Shown: positions 1-5,669, counted from the first letter of the stretch. The stretch: DNA of 5,669 bases from Alphaproteobacteria bacterium (GCA_024280585.1 JAJRPW010000077.1:1-5669); one strand, 5' to 3'. The notes: generated by a model not told the origin, from the letters alone. Made by a program: numbers and translations.

Positions 1-180
1 CATTGCATAATTTGTGATTATGTCCGCCGCATGTAATAGGCTGTAAAATTCAGAAGATTTAATATCCAGTTTCGCAAACAGCTTTTCAATATTAGCTACT
101 GTCTTATTTTGATGCTTAATAACACCGCAACCTTTTTGCCATATATCTTTTTTCATGTTATATGCTACCTCTGCTGCCAT
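1..180 (-). CDS. N-terminal part of an unrecognised protein, cut by the left edge
   Basis: The minus strand is open from an in-frame stop at 190-192 to the left edge, giving 60 codons from an ATG at 178-180. The peptide begins MAAEVAYNMKKDIWQKGCGV and continues as a lysine-rich, probably helical, soluble stretch. I see no signal peptide, membrane segment or motif I recognise, so no function is offered. A second in-frame ATG at 154-156 (residue 9) may be the true start: it has an AGAGGT at 167-172 with a 10-base gap, whereas the first ATG has only a G-rich run 4 bases away. The gene is divergent from dnaK and shares a 138-base intergenic region with it. The unbroken frame and plausible start signal make it likely real, but the fragment is short and the C-terminal part is not visible. 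Confidence 0.6.
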   Translation of the reverse strand, partial: MAAEVAYNMKKDIWQKGCGVIKHQNKTVANIEKLFAKLDIKSSEFYSLLHAADIITNYAM

Positions 181-205
181 TCTACCCCACTACCCTTAAC
201 AAACA

Positions 206-215
206 GTAAATTTAC
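206..215. repeat. Perfect 10-base palindrome between divergent genes
   Basis: GTAAATTTAC is its own reverse complement. It lies 26 bases upstream of the leftward ATG at 180 and just upstream of the dnaK promoter, where an operator could sit. In DNA this AT-rich such a palindrome can arise by chance, and I recognise no regulator for it. It is recorded only as a candidate site. Confidence 0.2.
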
Positions 216-233
216 AAAAAATTTATCCAAACT

Positions 234-261
234 CTTGCAATAAAATAAATCATCCCCATAT
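234..261 (+). promoter_or_regulatory. Sigma-32 (RpoH) heat-shock promoter of dnaK
   Basis: CTTGCAA at 234-240 and CCCCATAT at 254-261 are separated by 13 bases. The known RpoH consensus in proteobacteria is CTTGAAA, 11-16 bases, CCCCATNT, so the match is near perfect. Transcription should start about 7 bases after the -10 box, near 268, giving a leader of about 50 bases. A weaker sigma-70 reading overlaps it: TTGCAA at 235-240 and TATATG at 259-264 with an 18-base spacer, which could supply basal transcription. No CIRCE inverted repeat (TTAGCACTC type) is present, so HrcA control is not indicated. The position directly upstream of dnaK strongly supports the call. Confidence 0.85.
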
Positions 262-269
262 ATGCTGTA

Positions 270-285
270 TGGCGATTAAACGCCA
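270..285 (+). promoter_or_regulatory. Small hairpin at the 5' end of the dnaK leader RNA
   Basis: TGGCG at 270-274 and CGCCA at 281-285 can form a 5-bp stem around the loop ATTAAA. It begins only about 2 bases after the predicted transcription start, a position where short stems are known to protect mRNA 5' ends. It does not include the ribosome binding site at 308-311, so it does not look like an RNA thermometer that hides the start codon. The stem is short and its function is inferred. Confidence 0.3.
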
Positions 286-318
286 AAACAAAACAATAAT
301 TAAAAACGAGGTAAAACA

Positions 319-2244
319 ATGGGTAAAGTAATAGGAATTGATTTAGGAACCACAAACTCTTGCATAGCTATCATGGATGGCAAAGAGGCAAAAGTTATAG
401 AAAATGCTGAAGGAAGACGCACAACCCCTTCAATGATAGCATTCACTGACGGCGAAAGAGTGGCCGGTGAAGCTGCAAAACGCCAGGGCGTAACCAACCC
501 TACCGGCACTATATATGAGATTAAACGCCTTATTGGCCGCCAGTTTGATGCACCTGAAACTAAAGAAGATATGAAACATGTGCCTTACAAAATCGTTAAA
601 GGCAAAGGCAATGCGGCATGGGTTGAGGCCAACAAAGAAAAATTCTCTCCAAGCCAGATCAGCGCATTTATCTTACAGAAGCTTAAGGCAGATGCGGAAG
701 CCTATTTAGGCGAAACTGTTGATAAAGCTGTTATAACCGTTCCTGCATATTTTGATGATGCACAACGCCAGGCAACTAAAGACGCTGGTAAAATCGCAGG
801 TTTAGAAGTTCTTCGTATAATCAACGAGCCAACTGCAGCAGCCCTTGCTTATGGTATGGATAAAAATGACGGCAAAACCATTGCTGTTTATGACTTAGGT
901 GGCGGAACGTTTGACGTATCTATCCTGGAAATTGGTGATGGTGTGTTTGAAGTAAAAGCTACAAATGGCGACACGTTTTTGGGTGGAGCTGACTTCGACA
1001 CCAAATTAGTGGATTATATAATTGCAGAATTCAAGAAAGATTCCGGCATTGATTTATCAAAAGACACTTTGGCTTTGCAACGCGTTAAAGAAGCTGCTGA
1101 GAAAGCTAAAATCGAACTTTCAAGCGTAACTGAAACAGAAATTAATCAGCCATATATAACAGCTGACGCTTCCGGTCCAAAACATTTAAATATCAAGCTA
1201 ACAAGGGCTAAATTAGAAGAGCTGGTTGATGATTTAATCGCAAGAACTATCGTTCCTTGTAAAAAAGCATTGAAAGACGCTGGTTTGAAAGCATCTGATA
1301 TCGAAGATGTAGTGCTTGTAGGCGGCATGACCCGTATGCCTAAAGTGCAGGCGGCTGTTAAAAAATTCTTTGGCAGAGAGCCACATAAAGGCGTTAATCC
1401 TGATGAGGTTGTAGCGATGGGTGCTGCGATTCAAGCTGGTGTATTGCAAGGTGACGTTAAAGATGTATTGCTTTTGGATGTGACTCCGCTTTCGCTTGGT
1501 ATTGAAACTTTAGGCGGTGTATTCACTAAGCTAATTGATCGTAATACTACCATTCCAACCAAGAAAGGCCAGGTATTTTCAACGGCGGACGATAATCAAT
1601 CTGCTGTAACTATCAGGGTTTATCAGGGTGAGCGCGAAATGGCTAATGACAACAAAATCCTTGGTCAGTTTAACTTAGAGGATATTCCTCCGGCTCCGCG
1701 TGGTATGCCACAAATTGAGGTCGAATTTGATATTGATGCTAACGGTATCGTTGCCGTGTCCGCGCGTGATAAAGCAACTGGTAAAGAGCAAAAAATCACT
1801 ATTCAGGCTTCCGGCGGTTTATCCGATGATGATGTCGAAAAAATGGTTAAAGACGCTGAAGCTAATGCTGAAGAAGATAAGAAGAAGAGGGAATCAGTTG
1901 ACGCAAAGAATAATGCTGACAGCCTGATTTTCGCTACAGAAAAATCTTTGAAAGAATATGGCGACAAAGTATCTGAGGATGAGAAAAAAGCTATTGAAGA
2001 TGCTATAGGCTCTTTGAAAGAAGCTATCGAAGGTGACGACGCTGAAGCTATTGCTGAAAAAACTCAAGAGCTAACCGAAGCTTCAATGAAGCTTGGCGAA
2101 GCTGTTTATAAAGCAGCGCAAGCCGAGGCGGAGGCTGGCGAATCTTCTGACGACGCAGAAGATGACGGCAAAGTTGTTGACGCTGATTTTGAAGAGGTTA
2201 GCGAGGATGATTCTGATAAAAAGAAAAATGGTACTAAGGGTTAA
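319..2244 (+). CDS. dnaK: Hsp70 chaperone DnaK, full length
   Basis: This 641-residue cytoplasmic ATP-driven chaperone binds exposed hydrophobic segments of unfolded proteins and cycles with DnaJ and GrpE; E. coli DnaK has 638 residues. The nucleotide-binding domain (1 to about 380) shows the phosphate loop GIDLGTTNSC at 6-15, the catalytic lysine K69 in IKRLIGR, the second phosphate loop DLGGGTFD at 192-199 with T197 matching the autophosphorylated threonine, and VLVGGMTRMP before the adenosine site. The interdomain linker VLLL is at 383-386, followed by the beta substrate-binding domain and a charged helical lid from about 505. The extra segment in the first half of the ATPase domain that marks Gram-negative DnaKs is present. 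The tail has the usual VVDADFEEV, then an unusual lysine-rich end, KKKNGTKG. The ATG has GAGG at 308-311, 7 bases away. The sigma-32 promoter upstream predicts heat induction. The identification is secure. Confidence 0.99.
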   Translation: MGKVIGIDLGTTNSCIAIMDGKEAKVIENAEGRRTTPSMIAFTDGERVAGEAAKRQGVTNPTGTIYEIKRLIGRQFDAPETKEDMKHVPYKIVKGKGNAAWVEANKEKFSPSQISAFILQKLKADAEAYLGETVDKAVITVPAYFDDAQRQATKDAGKIAGLEVLRIINEPTAAALAYGMDKNDGKTIAVYDLGGGTFDVSILEIGDGVFEVKATNGDTFLGGADFDTKLVDYIIAEFKKDSGIDLSKDTLALQRVKEAAEKAKIELSSVTETEINQPYITADASGPKHLNIKLTRAKLEELVDDLIARTIVPCKKALKDAGLKASDIEDVVLVGGMTRMPKVQAAVKKFFGREPHKGVNPDEVVAMGAAIQAGVLQGDVKDVLLLDVTPLSLGIETLGGVFTKLIDRNTTIPTKKGQVFSTADDNQSAVTIRVYQGEREMANDNKILGQFNLEDIPPAPRGMPQIEVEFDIDANGIVAVSARDKATGKEQKITIQASGGLSDDDVEKMVKDAEANAEEDKKKRESVDAKNNADSLIFATEKSLKEYGDKVSEDEKKAIEDAIGSLKEAIEGDDAEAIAEKTQELTEASMKLGEAVYKAAQAEAEAGESSDDAEDDGKVVDADFEEVSEDDSDKKKNGTKG

Positions 2245-2295
2245 ATAAAAACATGATGTTAGTTAATTTAATGTCAAACTACCGCCTTGCGTCCC

Positions 2296-2324
2296 CTCCC
2301 CCTTTAGGGGGCAGGGTGGGGGTG
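2296..2324 (+). repeat. GC-rich intergenic repeat, left (short) copy
   Basis: The copy reads CTCCCCCTTTAGGGGG, then CAG, then GGTGGGGGTG. CCCCC (2298-2302) and GGGGG (2307-2311) form a local hairpin with loop TTTA. Compared with the reverse complement of the right copy it has the same two ends but lacks a 35-base middle segment. The 16 bases at 2296-2311 can pair with 2459-2473, and 2315-2324 is fully complementary to 2410-2419, so the two copies could also fold together as one large structure. Such C5/G5 blocks occur as dispersed intergenic repeats in various bacteria; I cannot assign a named family. Confidence 0.65.
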
Positions 2325-2409
2325 TCTCTTATTAGATTCCTTGCCCATCATGTATATTTAAAAGTAACGAGAAATTGCTGTAAAGCAAAAAAACATTTTA
2401 TACTTCATT

Positions 2410-2475
2410 CACCCCCACCAAAATATTTTGTTCCCTCCGGTCGTTATATTTTGACTCCCCCCTCAAGGGGGAGTA
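2410..2475 (-). repeat. GC-rich intergenic repeat, right (long) copy
   Basis: Read on the minus strand, this copy has the same ends as the left copy (CTCCCCCTTGAGGGGG at one end, GGTGGGGGTG at the other) with about 35 extra bases between. It contains three nested symmetric parts. ACTCCCCC at 2454-2461 pairs with GGGGGAGT at 2467-2474 in an 8-bp stem around CTCAA. CAAAATAT at 2419-2426 pairs with ATATTTTG at 2446-2453. The first of those arms also sits in the 12-base perfect palindrome CAAAATATTTTG at 2419-2430. No U-run follows the strong stem on either strand, so it is not a standard intrinsic terminator. In the dnaK mRNA it may act as a stabiliser or attenuator; that is inference. Confidence 0.65.
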
Positions 2476-2479
2476 TAGA
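2451..2479 (+). promoter_or_regulatory. Candidate sigma-70 promoter for dnaJ inside the right repeat
   Basis: TTGACT at 2451-2456 matches the -35 consensus at 5 of 6 positions and TATAGA at 2474-2479 matches the -10 at 4 of 6. The spacer is exactly 17 bases. A transcript would begin near 2486, about 60 bases before dnaJ. The unusual feature is that the spacer is almost entirely the C6/G5 hairpin-forming sequence of the repeat. In AT-rich DNA chance matches are common, so this is a candidate only; dnaJ may rely wholly on read-through from dnaK. Confidence 0.35.
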
Positions 2480-2546
2480 GCAACATACAACTTTTATTTC
2501 TCCTATTTTTTTATCCCTATTACAACTAATAACTAGCAACTAAAAC

Positions 2547-3683
2547 ATGTCCAAACAAGATTATTACAAACTCCTTAATGCTGAAAAAAATGCAAATGCG
2601 GATGAGCTAAAAAAATCTTATCGCAAGCTTGCCATGAAATATCACCCGGATCGTAATCCCGGTGATGAGAAGGCGGAAGCCAAGTTTAAGGAGCTATCTG
2701 AGGCGTATGACGTCTTGAAGGACGATCAAAAACGCGCAGCTTACGATCAATATGGACATGCTGCATTTGAAAATGGTGGCGGTGGTGGTCATCCAGGCGG
2801 TGGCGGGTTTAATCAAAATGCAAATTTTGCCGATATATTCGGAGATTTATTCGGAGATTTTATGGGCGGTGGCCAAGGCCAAAGACGTAGTGCCCATGTC
2901 AGAGGTGCAGACCTTCGCTATAATCTGGAAATCTCCCTGGAAGAAGCTTTTACCGGCAAGCAGCAGAAAATTCAATTTACCACAGCTGTAATTTGCGAAC
3001 CGTGCAAAGGCTCAGGCAGCAAAGGTGGCGGCCAGCCAAAAAACTGTGGGACATGTGGCGGTGCCGGAAAAGTACGTATGCAACAAGGGTTTTTTACTGT
3101 TGAACGCACATGCACAAGCTGTCACGGCATGGGGCATGTAATCAGCGACCCTTGTCACAGTTGCGCTGGTGACGGGCGCATAAGAAAGCAAAAAACCATA
3201 TCGGTAAATATCCCCGAAGGTGTAGAGGACGGTACAAGAATAAGGCTAACCGGTGAAGGAGAAGTTGGAATAAGAGGCGGCGTTTCCGGTGATTTATATA
3301 TATTTATCAGCGTGTTGCAGCACAATTTTTTCATACGGGATGTGCATGATATTCATTGCCATGTGCCAATAAAAATGACTACAGCTACGCTCGGGGGCGA
3401 AGTAGAAGTCCCATCAATTGACGGCAAACGTGCCAAGGTAACAATTCCAGCTGGTACACAATCAGAGGATAAATTCCGCCTGAAAGGTAAAGGCATGTCC
3501 ATCATGCGTAGCGGCGGCAGATGCGGCGATATGTATATGCATGCTGTCATCGAAATCCCTGTAAAACTTACTAGACGCCAAAAGGATATTTTAAAAGAAT
3601 TTAAAGAGTTGGATGGCCGCGGAACAAATCCCAGGGTAGAAAAATTCTTAAAAACCGTTAAAGGGATTTGGGCTGATTTATAA
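2547..3683 (+). CDS. dnaJ: Hsp40 co-chaperone DnaJ, full length (type I)
   Basis: DnaJ delivers unfolded clients to DnaK and triggers ATP hydrolysis; it acts in the cytoplasm as a dimer. The 378-residue length is typical. The J domain (about 4-70) has the essential HPD at 33-35. A glycine/phenylalanine-rich stretch (76 to about 110) includes DIFGDLFGDF. Four zinc motifs of the CxxCxGxG kind follow, with cysteine pairs at 150/153, 167/170, 189/192 and 203/206, all intact. The two C-terminal client-binding domains run to about 345, then a C-terminal region ends the protein. The loop HNFFIRDVHDIHC (259-271) departs from the usual HxFFxRxGxDLYC form. The start is chosen because the protein begins in the standard way (MSKQDYYKLL); there is no purine-rich ribosome binding site before it, which is odd for a chaperone gene. 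It lies 302 bases after dnaK, probably in the same operon. Confidence 0.98.
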   Translation: MSKQDYYKLLNAEKNANADELKKSYRKLAMKYHPDRNPGDEKAEAKFKELSEAYDVLKDDQKRAAYDQYGHAAFENGGGGGHPGGGGFNQNANFADIFGDLFGDFMGGGQGQRRSAHVRGADLRYNLEISLEEAFTGKQQKIQFTTAVICEPCKGSGSKGGGQPKNCGTCGGAGKVRMQQGFFTVERTCTSCHGMGHVISDPCHSCAGDGRIRKQKTISVNIPEGVEDGTRIRLTGEGEVGIRGGVSGDLYIFISVLQHNFFIRDVHDIHCHVPIKMTTATLGGEVEVPSIDGKRAKVTIPAGTQSEDKFRLKGKGMSIMRSGGRCGDMYMHAVIEIPVKLTRRQKDILKEFKELDGRGTNPRVEKFLKTVKGIWADL

Positions 3684-3692
3684 ACGAGTCAA

Positions 3693-4616
3693 TCAGACAG
3701 GAACGCAAAAAGTAAAGCACGCCCCTTTTCCATCATTATTTTTTACAAAAATATTACCACCATGATCCTCAATGATTTCTTTGCAAATAGCCAGGCCAAG
3801 ACCAGTTCCACCAGCTCCGGTTTTTGTTCGGCTGCTTTGAATAAATTTGCCAAACACAGCATCTACCTCAGCTTCAGGAAGGCCAACACCATCATCTATA
3901 ATTGAAACATTTAAAAAACCTTCACTCGCACCATAAAAAACTATTGAAATCTTACCACCTTCGTCGGAAAATTTTATGGCATTGGAAAGCAAGTTAAGTA
4001 TAAGTTGATGCAGTTTTCTCTTATCGCATTTGGCCACACAAATAATATTATTTTTATCCATATTAATTACCAGATTCCTGTCTTTTATAAGGCTACTAAC
4101 TTCATCAATACATCTTTCCGCTATCTCGCTAACATCATTAGCTTTCATATCATAATCAACAACACCAGCTTCAAGCTTGGAAAGGTCCAGCAAGTCATTT
4201 AATAATGCTAGCAACCTCTTGCCACTCTCACTTATCAAACCAAGATTTTCAATTTGTTCATCTTTTGACCAGCTCTCAATATATTTTTGCCCATGACGTG
4301 AGAAACTAATAATAGCATGCATTGGTGTACGCAATTCGTGACTCATATTAGCCAAAAACTCTGATTTTAGTTGGTTTGCTTTCTCCGCCTGCTCTTTTTG
4401 TATTTTAAGCTCTTTGTTTATCACCATCATCTCGTCAGACATCAGCTTTAATGCTCGCTCTTCCCTTTCCCTGCTTTTATCAAATTCTGCGTAAGCACCA
4501 TTAACTAACTCAATCAACACATCAATATCCACCATACCATCAGATATTGTGGCTTTTTTTATCTGCCGTTTTAACAAACCACCTAATAACTCTATATTGG
4601 TATTTTTAAGATTCAT
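3693..4616 (-). CDS. Soluble sensor-type histidine kinase paired with a FIST protein
   Basis: This 307-residue kinase should autophosphorylate on histidine and pass the phosphate to a response regulator not seen here. Residues 1-40 match nothing I recognise; about 42-85 is a charged probable coiled coil. The HisKA domain carries the H-box FLANMSHELRTP with H93 as phospho-acceptor and E94/T97 forming the ExxT phosphatase motif. The ATPase domain has the N box (NLLSNAIKFS, 208-217), G1 box (DDGVGLP, 241-247), F box (VFGKFIQ) and G2 box (GGTGLGLAI, 269-277); all key residues are present. There is no membrane segment, PAS, GAF, HAMP or receiver domain. The ATG overlaps the end of the FIST gene by 11 bases, lacks a clear ribosome binding site and has an in-frame stop 12 bases upstream, so translation is probably coupled. 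It resembles NahK-type kinases in context, but the specific name is not justified. Confidence 0.93.
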   Translation of the reverse strand: MNLKNTNIELLGGLLKRQIKKATISDGMVDIDVLIELVNGAYAEFDKSREREERALKLMSDEMMVINKELKIQKEQAEKANQLKSEFLANMSHELRTPMHAIISFSRHGQKYIESWSKDEQIENLGLISESGKRLLALLNDLLDLSKLEAGVVDYDMKANDVSEIAERCIDEVSSLIKDRNLVINMDKNNIICVAKCDKRKLHQLILNLLSNAIKFSDEGGKISIVFYGASEGFLNVSIIDDGVGLPEAEVDAVFGKFIQSSRTKTGAGGTGLGLAICKEIIEDHGGNIFVKNNDGKGACFTFCVPV

Positions 4617-5669
4617 ATAACACTGTTATTGTCATTGTCTGGTTATGTAGCGCACATTCTTGTGTAAATTGCTGGTGACATATTTCACCATAGGAATAAA
4701 AGCCTATAGTTGGAATTTTTTCCTGAAACACCTCATAAACCGCCTCGGTTTCATCACTAATACTTTGTCCAAGCAATAACTTACGCCCTATACAACTCAC
4801 TAAAATAGCCAGACTATTTGTACCATCTAAATTATTTCCAGCTAATTCTGCTGCATAAGCGGCTCCATTTACCAAATTATTAAAATTGCCATGCATTAGC
4901 TGTGCAATGTATCCTTCGGGAACATCACCTGCGAAAATCAACGATTTTTTATCTTCGTCTATACCAACTATGGTTCGCACAATATCGTTCTGGGACTCCT
5001 GATCCGGCCTTATATTAAGGGGAAACAACAGGCCGCTGCCCGGAAGATTTTGTGCTTCATCACCCAGATATTTTTTGTATAAATCCAATGCCGGCTCGCC
5101 ATCTAACTCATAAAGTATATTGGCATCGGATTTTGTAATTATGCGTTCTGGACCAAAAGCATCCCAACCGCCAACGCTACCATAGTTTATGTTTAGTGAG
5201 TTACCGTAAAAACCTACAGCAACAACCTTATTAACAGAGGGGTTTTCATTAAGGCCAACAAATGTCTGACCAAAATCAGCACCATCACCTGCCAAACCGC
5301 CTGTTACAATAACACCTTTGTTAACTACACTATAAATTCCCTTTACCAGATCACTGCCATTTACATTAGTTCCATCGGAAAGCAGGAAAATATTTTGTAA
5401 TTTATTATTAGCAAGCTCTTCAGCAATTTTTTTGCCAACTGCAAAAGAATTCTTATTATTTTCAATAGATTCAGAAGCTACAGACAATTCTGTTTTGTCA
5501 AATTTAACTGCCATAGCTACCACACTGCCGTCTATAACCTCATCATTATAAATTTCACCTCCGGTGCTGCAGCCAAGTAAATGTGCTTTTGGATAAAAAG
5601 ATTTTAATTCTTCAAACCGCTCTCCTGAATTCAAGACGCCCTGCCCGCCGAAATAAATAACAAGATCGG
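4606..5669 (-). CDS. FIST-domain sensory protein, N-terminus beyond the right edge
   Basis: FIST proteins are predicted small-ligand sensors; a subgroup, NosP, binds heme and nitric oxide and controls a neighbouring kinase. The frame is open to the window edge: 353 codons are visible, starting DLVIYFGGQGVLNSGERFEE. The TTG at 5632-5634 is therefore internal, because the 11 codons before it continue the domain's first strand. FIST_N fills about the first 190 residues, with GCSTGGEI (32-39 of the fragment) and GGLAGDG (123-129). FIST_C follows, with LLFPLNIRP, SCIGR (291-295), GFYSYGEI and the terminal HNQTMTI. FIST proteins are commonly about 370-400 residues, so some 20-40 are missing. No signal peptide or membrane segment is visible in the part seen. 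It overlaps the kinase by 11 bases and lies upstream of it, which fits a sensor-kinase pair. The visible histidines are fragment residues 29, 259, 331 and 341. The ligand is unknown. Confidence 0.92.
   Translation of the reverse strand, partial: DLVIYFGGQGVLNSGERFEELKSFYPKAHLLGCSTGGEIYNDEVIDGSVVAMAVKFDKTELSVASESIENNKNSFAVGKKIAEELANNKLQNIFLLSDGTNVNGSDLVKGIYSVVNKGVIVTGGLAGDGADFGQTFVGLNENPSVNKVVAVGFYGNSLNINYGSVGGWDAFGPERIITKSDANILYELDGEPALDLYKKYLGDEAQNLPGSGLLFPLNIRPDQESQNDIVRTIVGIDEDKKSLIFAGDVPEGYIAQLMHGNFNNLVNGAAYAAELAGNNLDGTNSLAILVSCIGRKLLLGQSISDETEAVYEVFQEKIPTIGFYSYGEICHQQFTQECALHNQTMTITVLYES

Larger units (their letters stand above)
2245..2546. other. Gap between dnaK and dnaJ: repeat-rich, no credible gene
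   Basis: This 302-base stretch holds two GC-rich repeat copies in inverted orientation (about 2296-2324 and 2410-2475), an AT-rich segment between them, and an AT-rich leader before dnaJ. Between the copies, TTGCT and AGCAA at 2375-2388 could form a 5-bp stem. A run of seven T at 2506-2512 is too far from any GC stem to make an intrinsic terminator. A frame of 96 codons stays open through the region, but its sequence is just the translated repeat (proline- and glycine-rich blocks) with no coding character or ribosome binding site. Bacterial dnaK-dnaJ gaps are often shorter, so the repeats probably account for much of the length. Confidence 0.75.

Noticed and set aside
181..318. CIRCE/HrcA operator upstream of dnaK
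   Set aside because: No TTAGCACTC-N9-GAGTGCTAA-like inverted repeat is present; the only palindrome (206-215) does not resemble it.
300..509. Minus-strand frame over the dnaK start
   Set aside because: It is antisense to the conserved DnaK ATPase domain; the same applies to the minus-strand frames at 1146-1449 and the plus-strand frame at 1700-1927.
2454..2474. The strong C5/G5 stem as a rho-independent terminator after dnaK
   Set aside because: No U-run follows the stem on either strand; the nearest T-run on the plus strand (2506-2512) is about 30 bases away.
2296..2475. Insertion sequence, MITE or CRISPR array in the dnaK-dnaJ gap
   Set aside because: There is no transposase, no clear target duplication and no regular repeat-spacer pattern; two inverted copies of a short dispersed repeat explain it better, although MITE-like mobility cannot be excluded.
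2253..2543. A 96-codon plus-strand frame between dnaK and dnaJ
   Set aside because: It is the translation of the GC-rich inverted repeats (proline and glycine blocks), has no ribosome binding site and no protein-like composition in the rest.
2752..2991. Second plus-strand frame inside dnaJ, and the minus-strand frame at 3353-3550
   Set aside because: They are out-of-frame shadows of conserved DnaJ sequence, without start signals of their own.
4005..4202. Plus-strand frame of 65 codons across the kinase gene
   Set aside because: It is antisense to the HisKA and ATPase region of the kinase, which has intact motifs; the frame shows no recognisable protein.

Overview
The window looks like AT-rich chromosomal DNA from a Gram-negative bacterium, most likely an alphaproteobacterium. 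This rests on the character of the DnaK and DnaJ proteins, the dnaK-dnaJ order, and a heat-shock promoter of the sigma-32 type rather than an HrcA/CIRCE site. I cannot name a genus; the low GC and the intergenic GC-rich repeat are also compatible with host-associated or Rickettsiales-like lineages, but that is a guess.

Layout from left to right. Positions 1-180 hold the start of an unrecognised gene on the minus strand that runs off the left edge. Positions 181-318 are a divergent intergenic region with a very good sigma-32 promoter, a small hairpin near the predicted transcription start and the dnaK ribosome binding site. Full-length dnaK occupies 319-2244. A 302-base gap (2245-2546) follows; it holds two GC-rich copies of one repeat family in inverted orientation, and the right copy carries a possible housekeeping promoter pointing at dnaJ. 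Full-length dnaJ occupies 2547-3683. On the minus strand, converging on dnaJ with only 9 bases between stop codons, is a two-gene signalling unit: a FIST-domain sensory protein (4606 to the right edge, its N-terminus outside the window) followed by a soluble histidine kinase (3693-4616). Those two genes overlap by 11 bases.

How the genes work together. DnaK and DnaJ form the Hsp70 chaperone cycle; GrpE, the third partner, is not in the window. The intergenic repeat and the lack of a ribosome binding site before dnaJ suggest that the two chaperone genes are expressed at different levels. The FIST protein and the kinase probably form one signalling module: the kinase has no visible sensory domain or membrane anchor, so the FIST protein probably supplies the input. 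The arrangement resembles the published NosP-NahK type of nitric-oxide/heme FIST-kinase pairs, although FIST proteins as a class may sense other ligands. No response regulator, mobile-element gene, tRNA, rRNA or CRISPR array is visible. The least conventional items are the FIST-kinase module and the promoter-bearing inverted repeat; I do not see a clearly new system.
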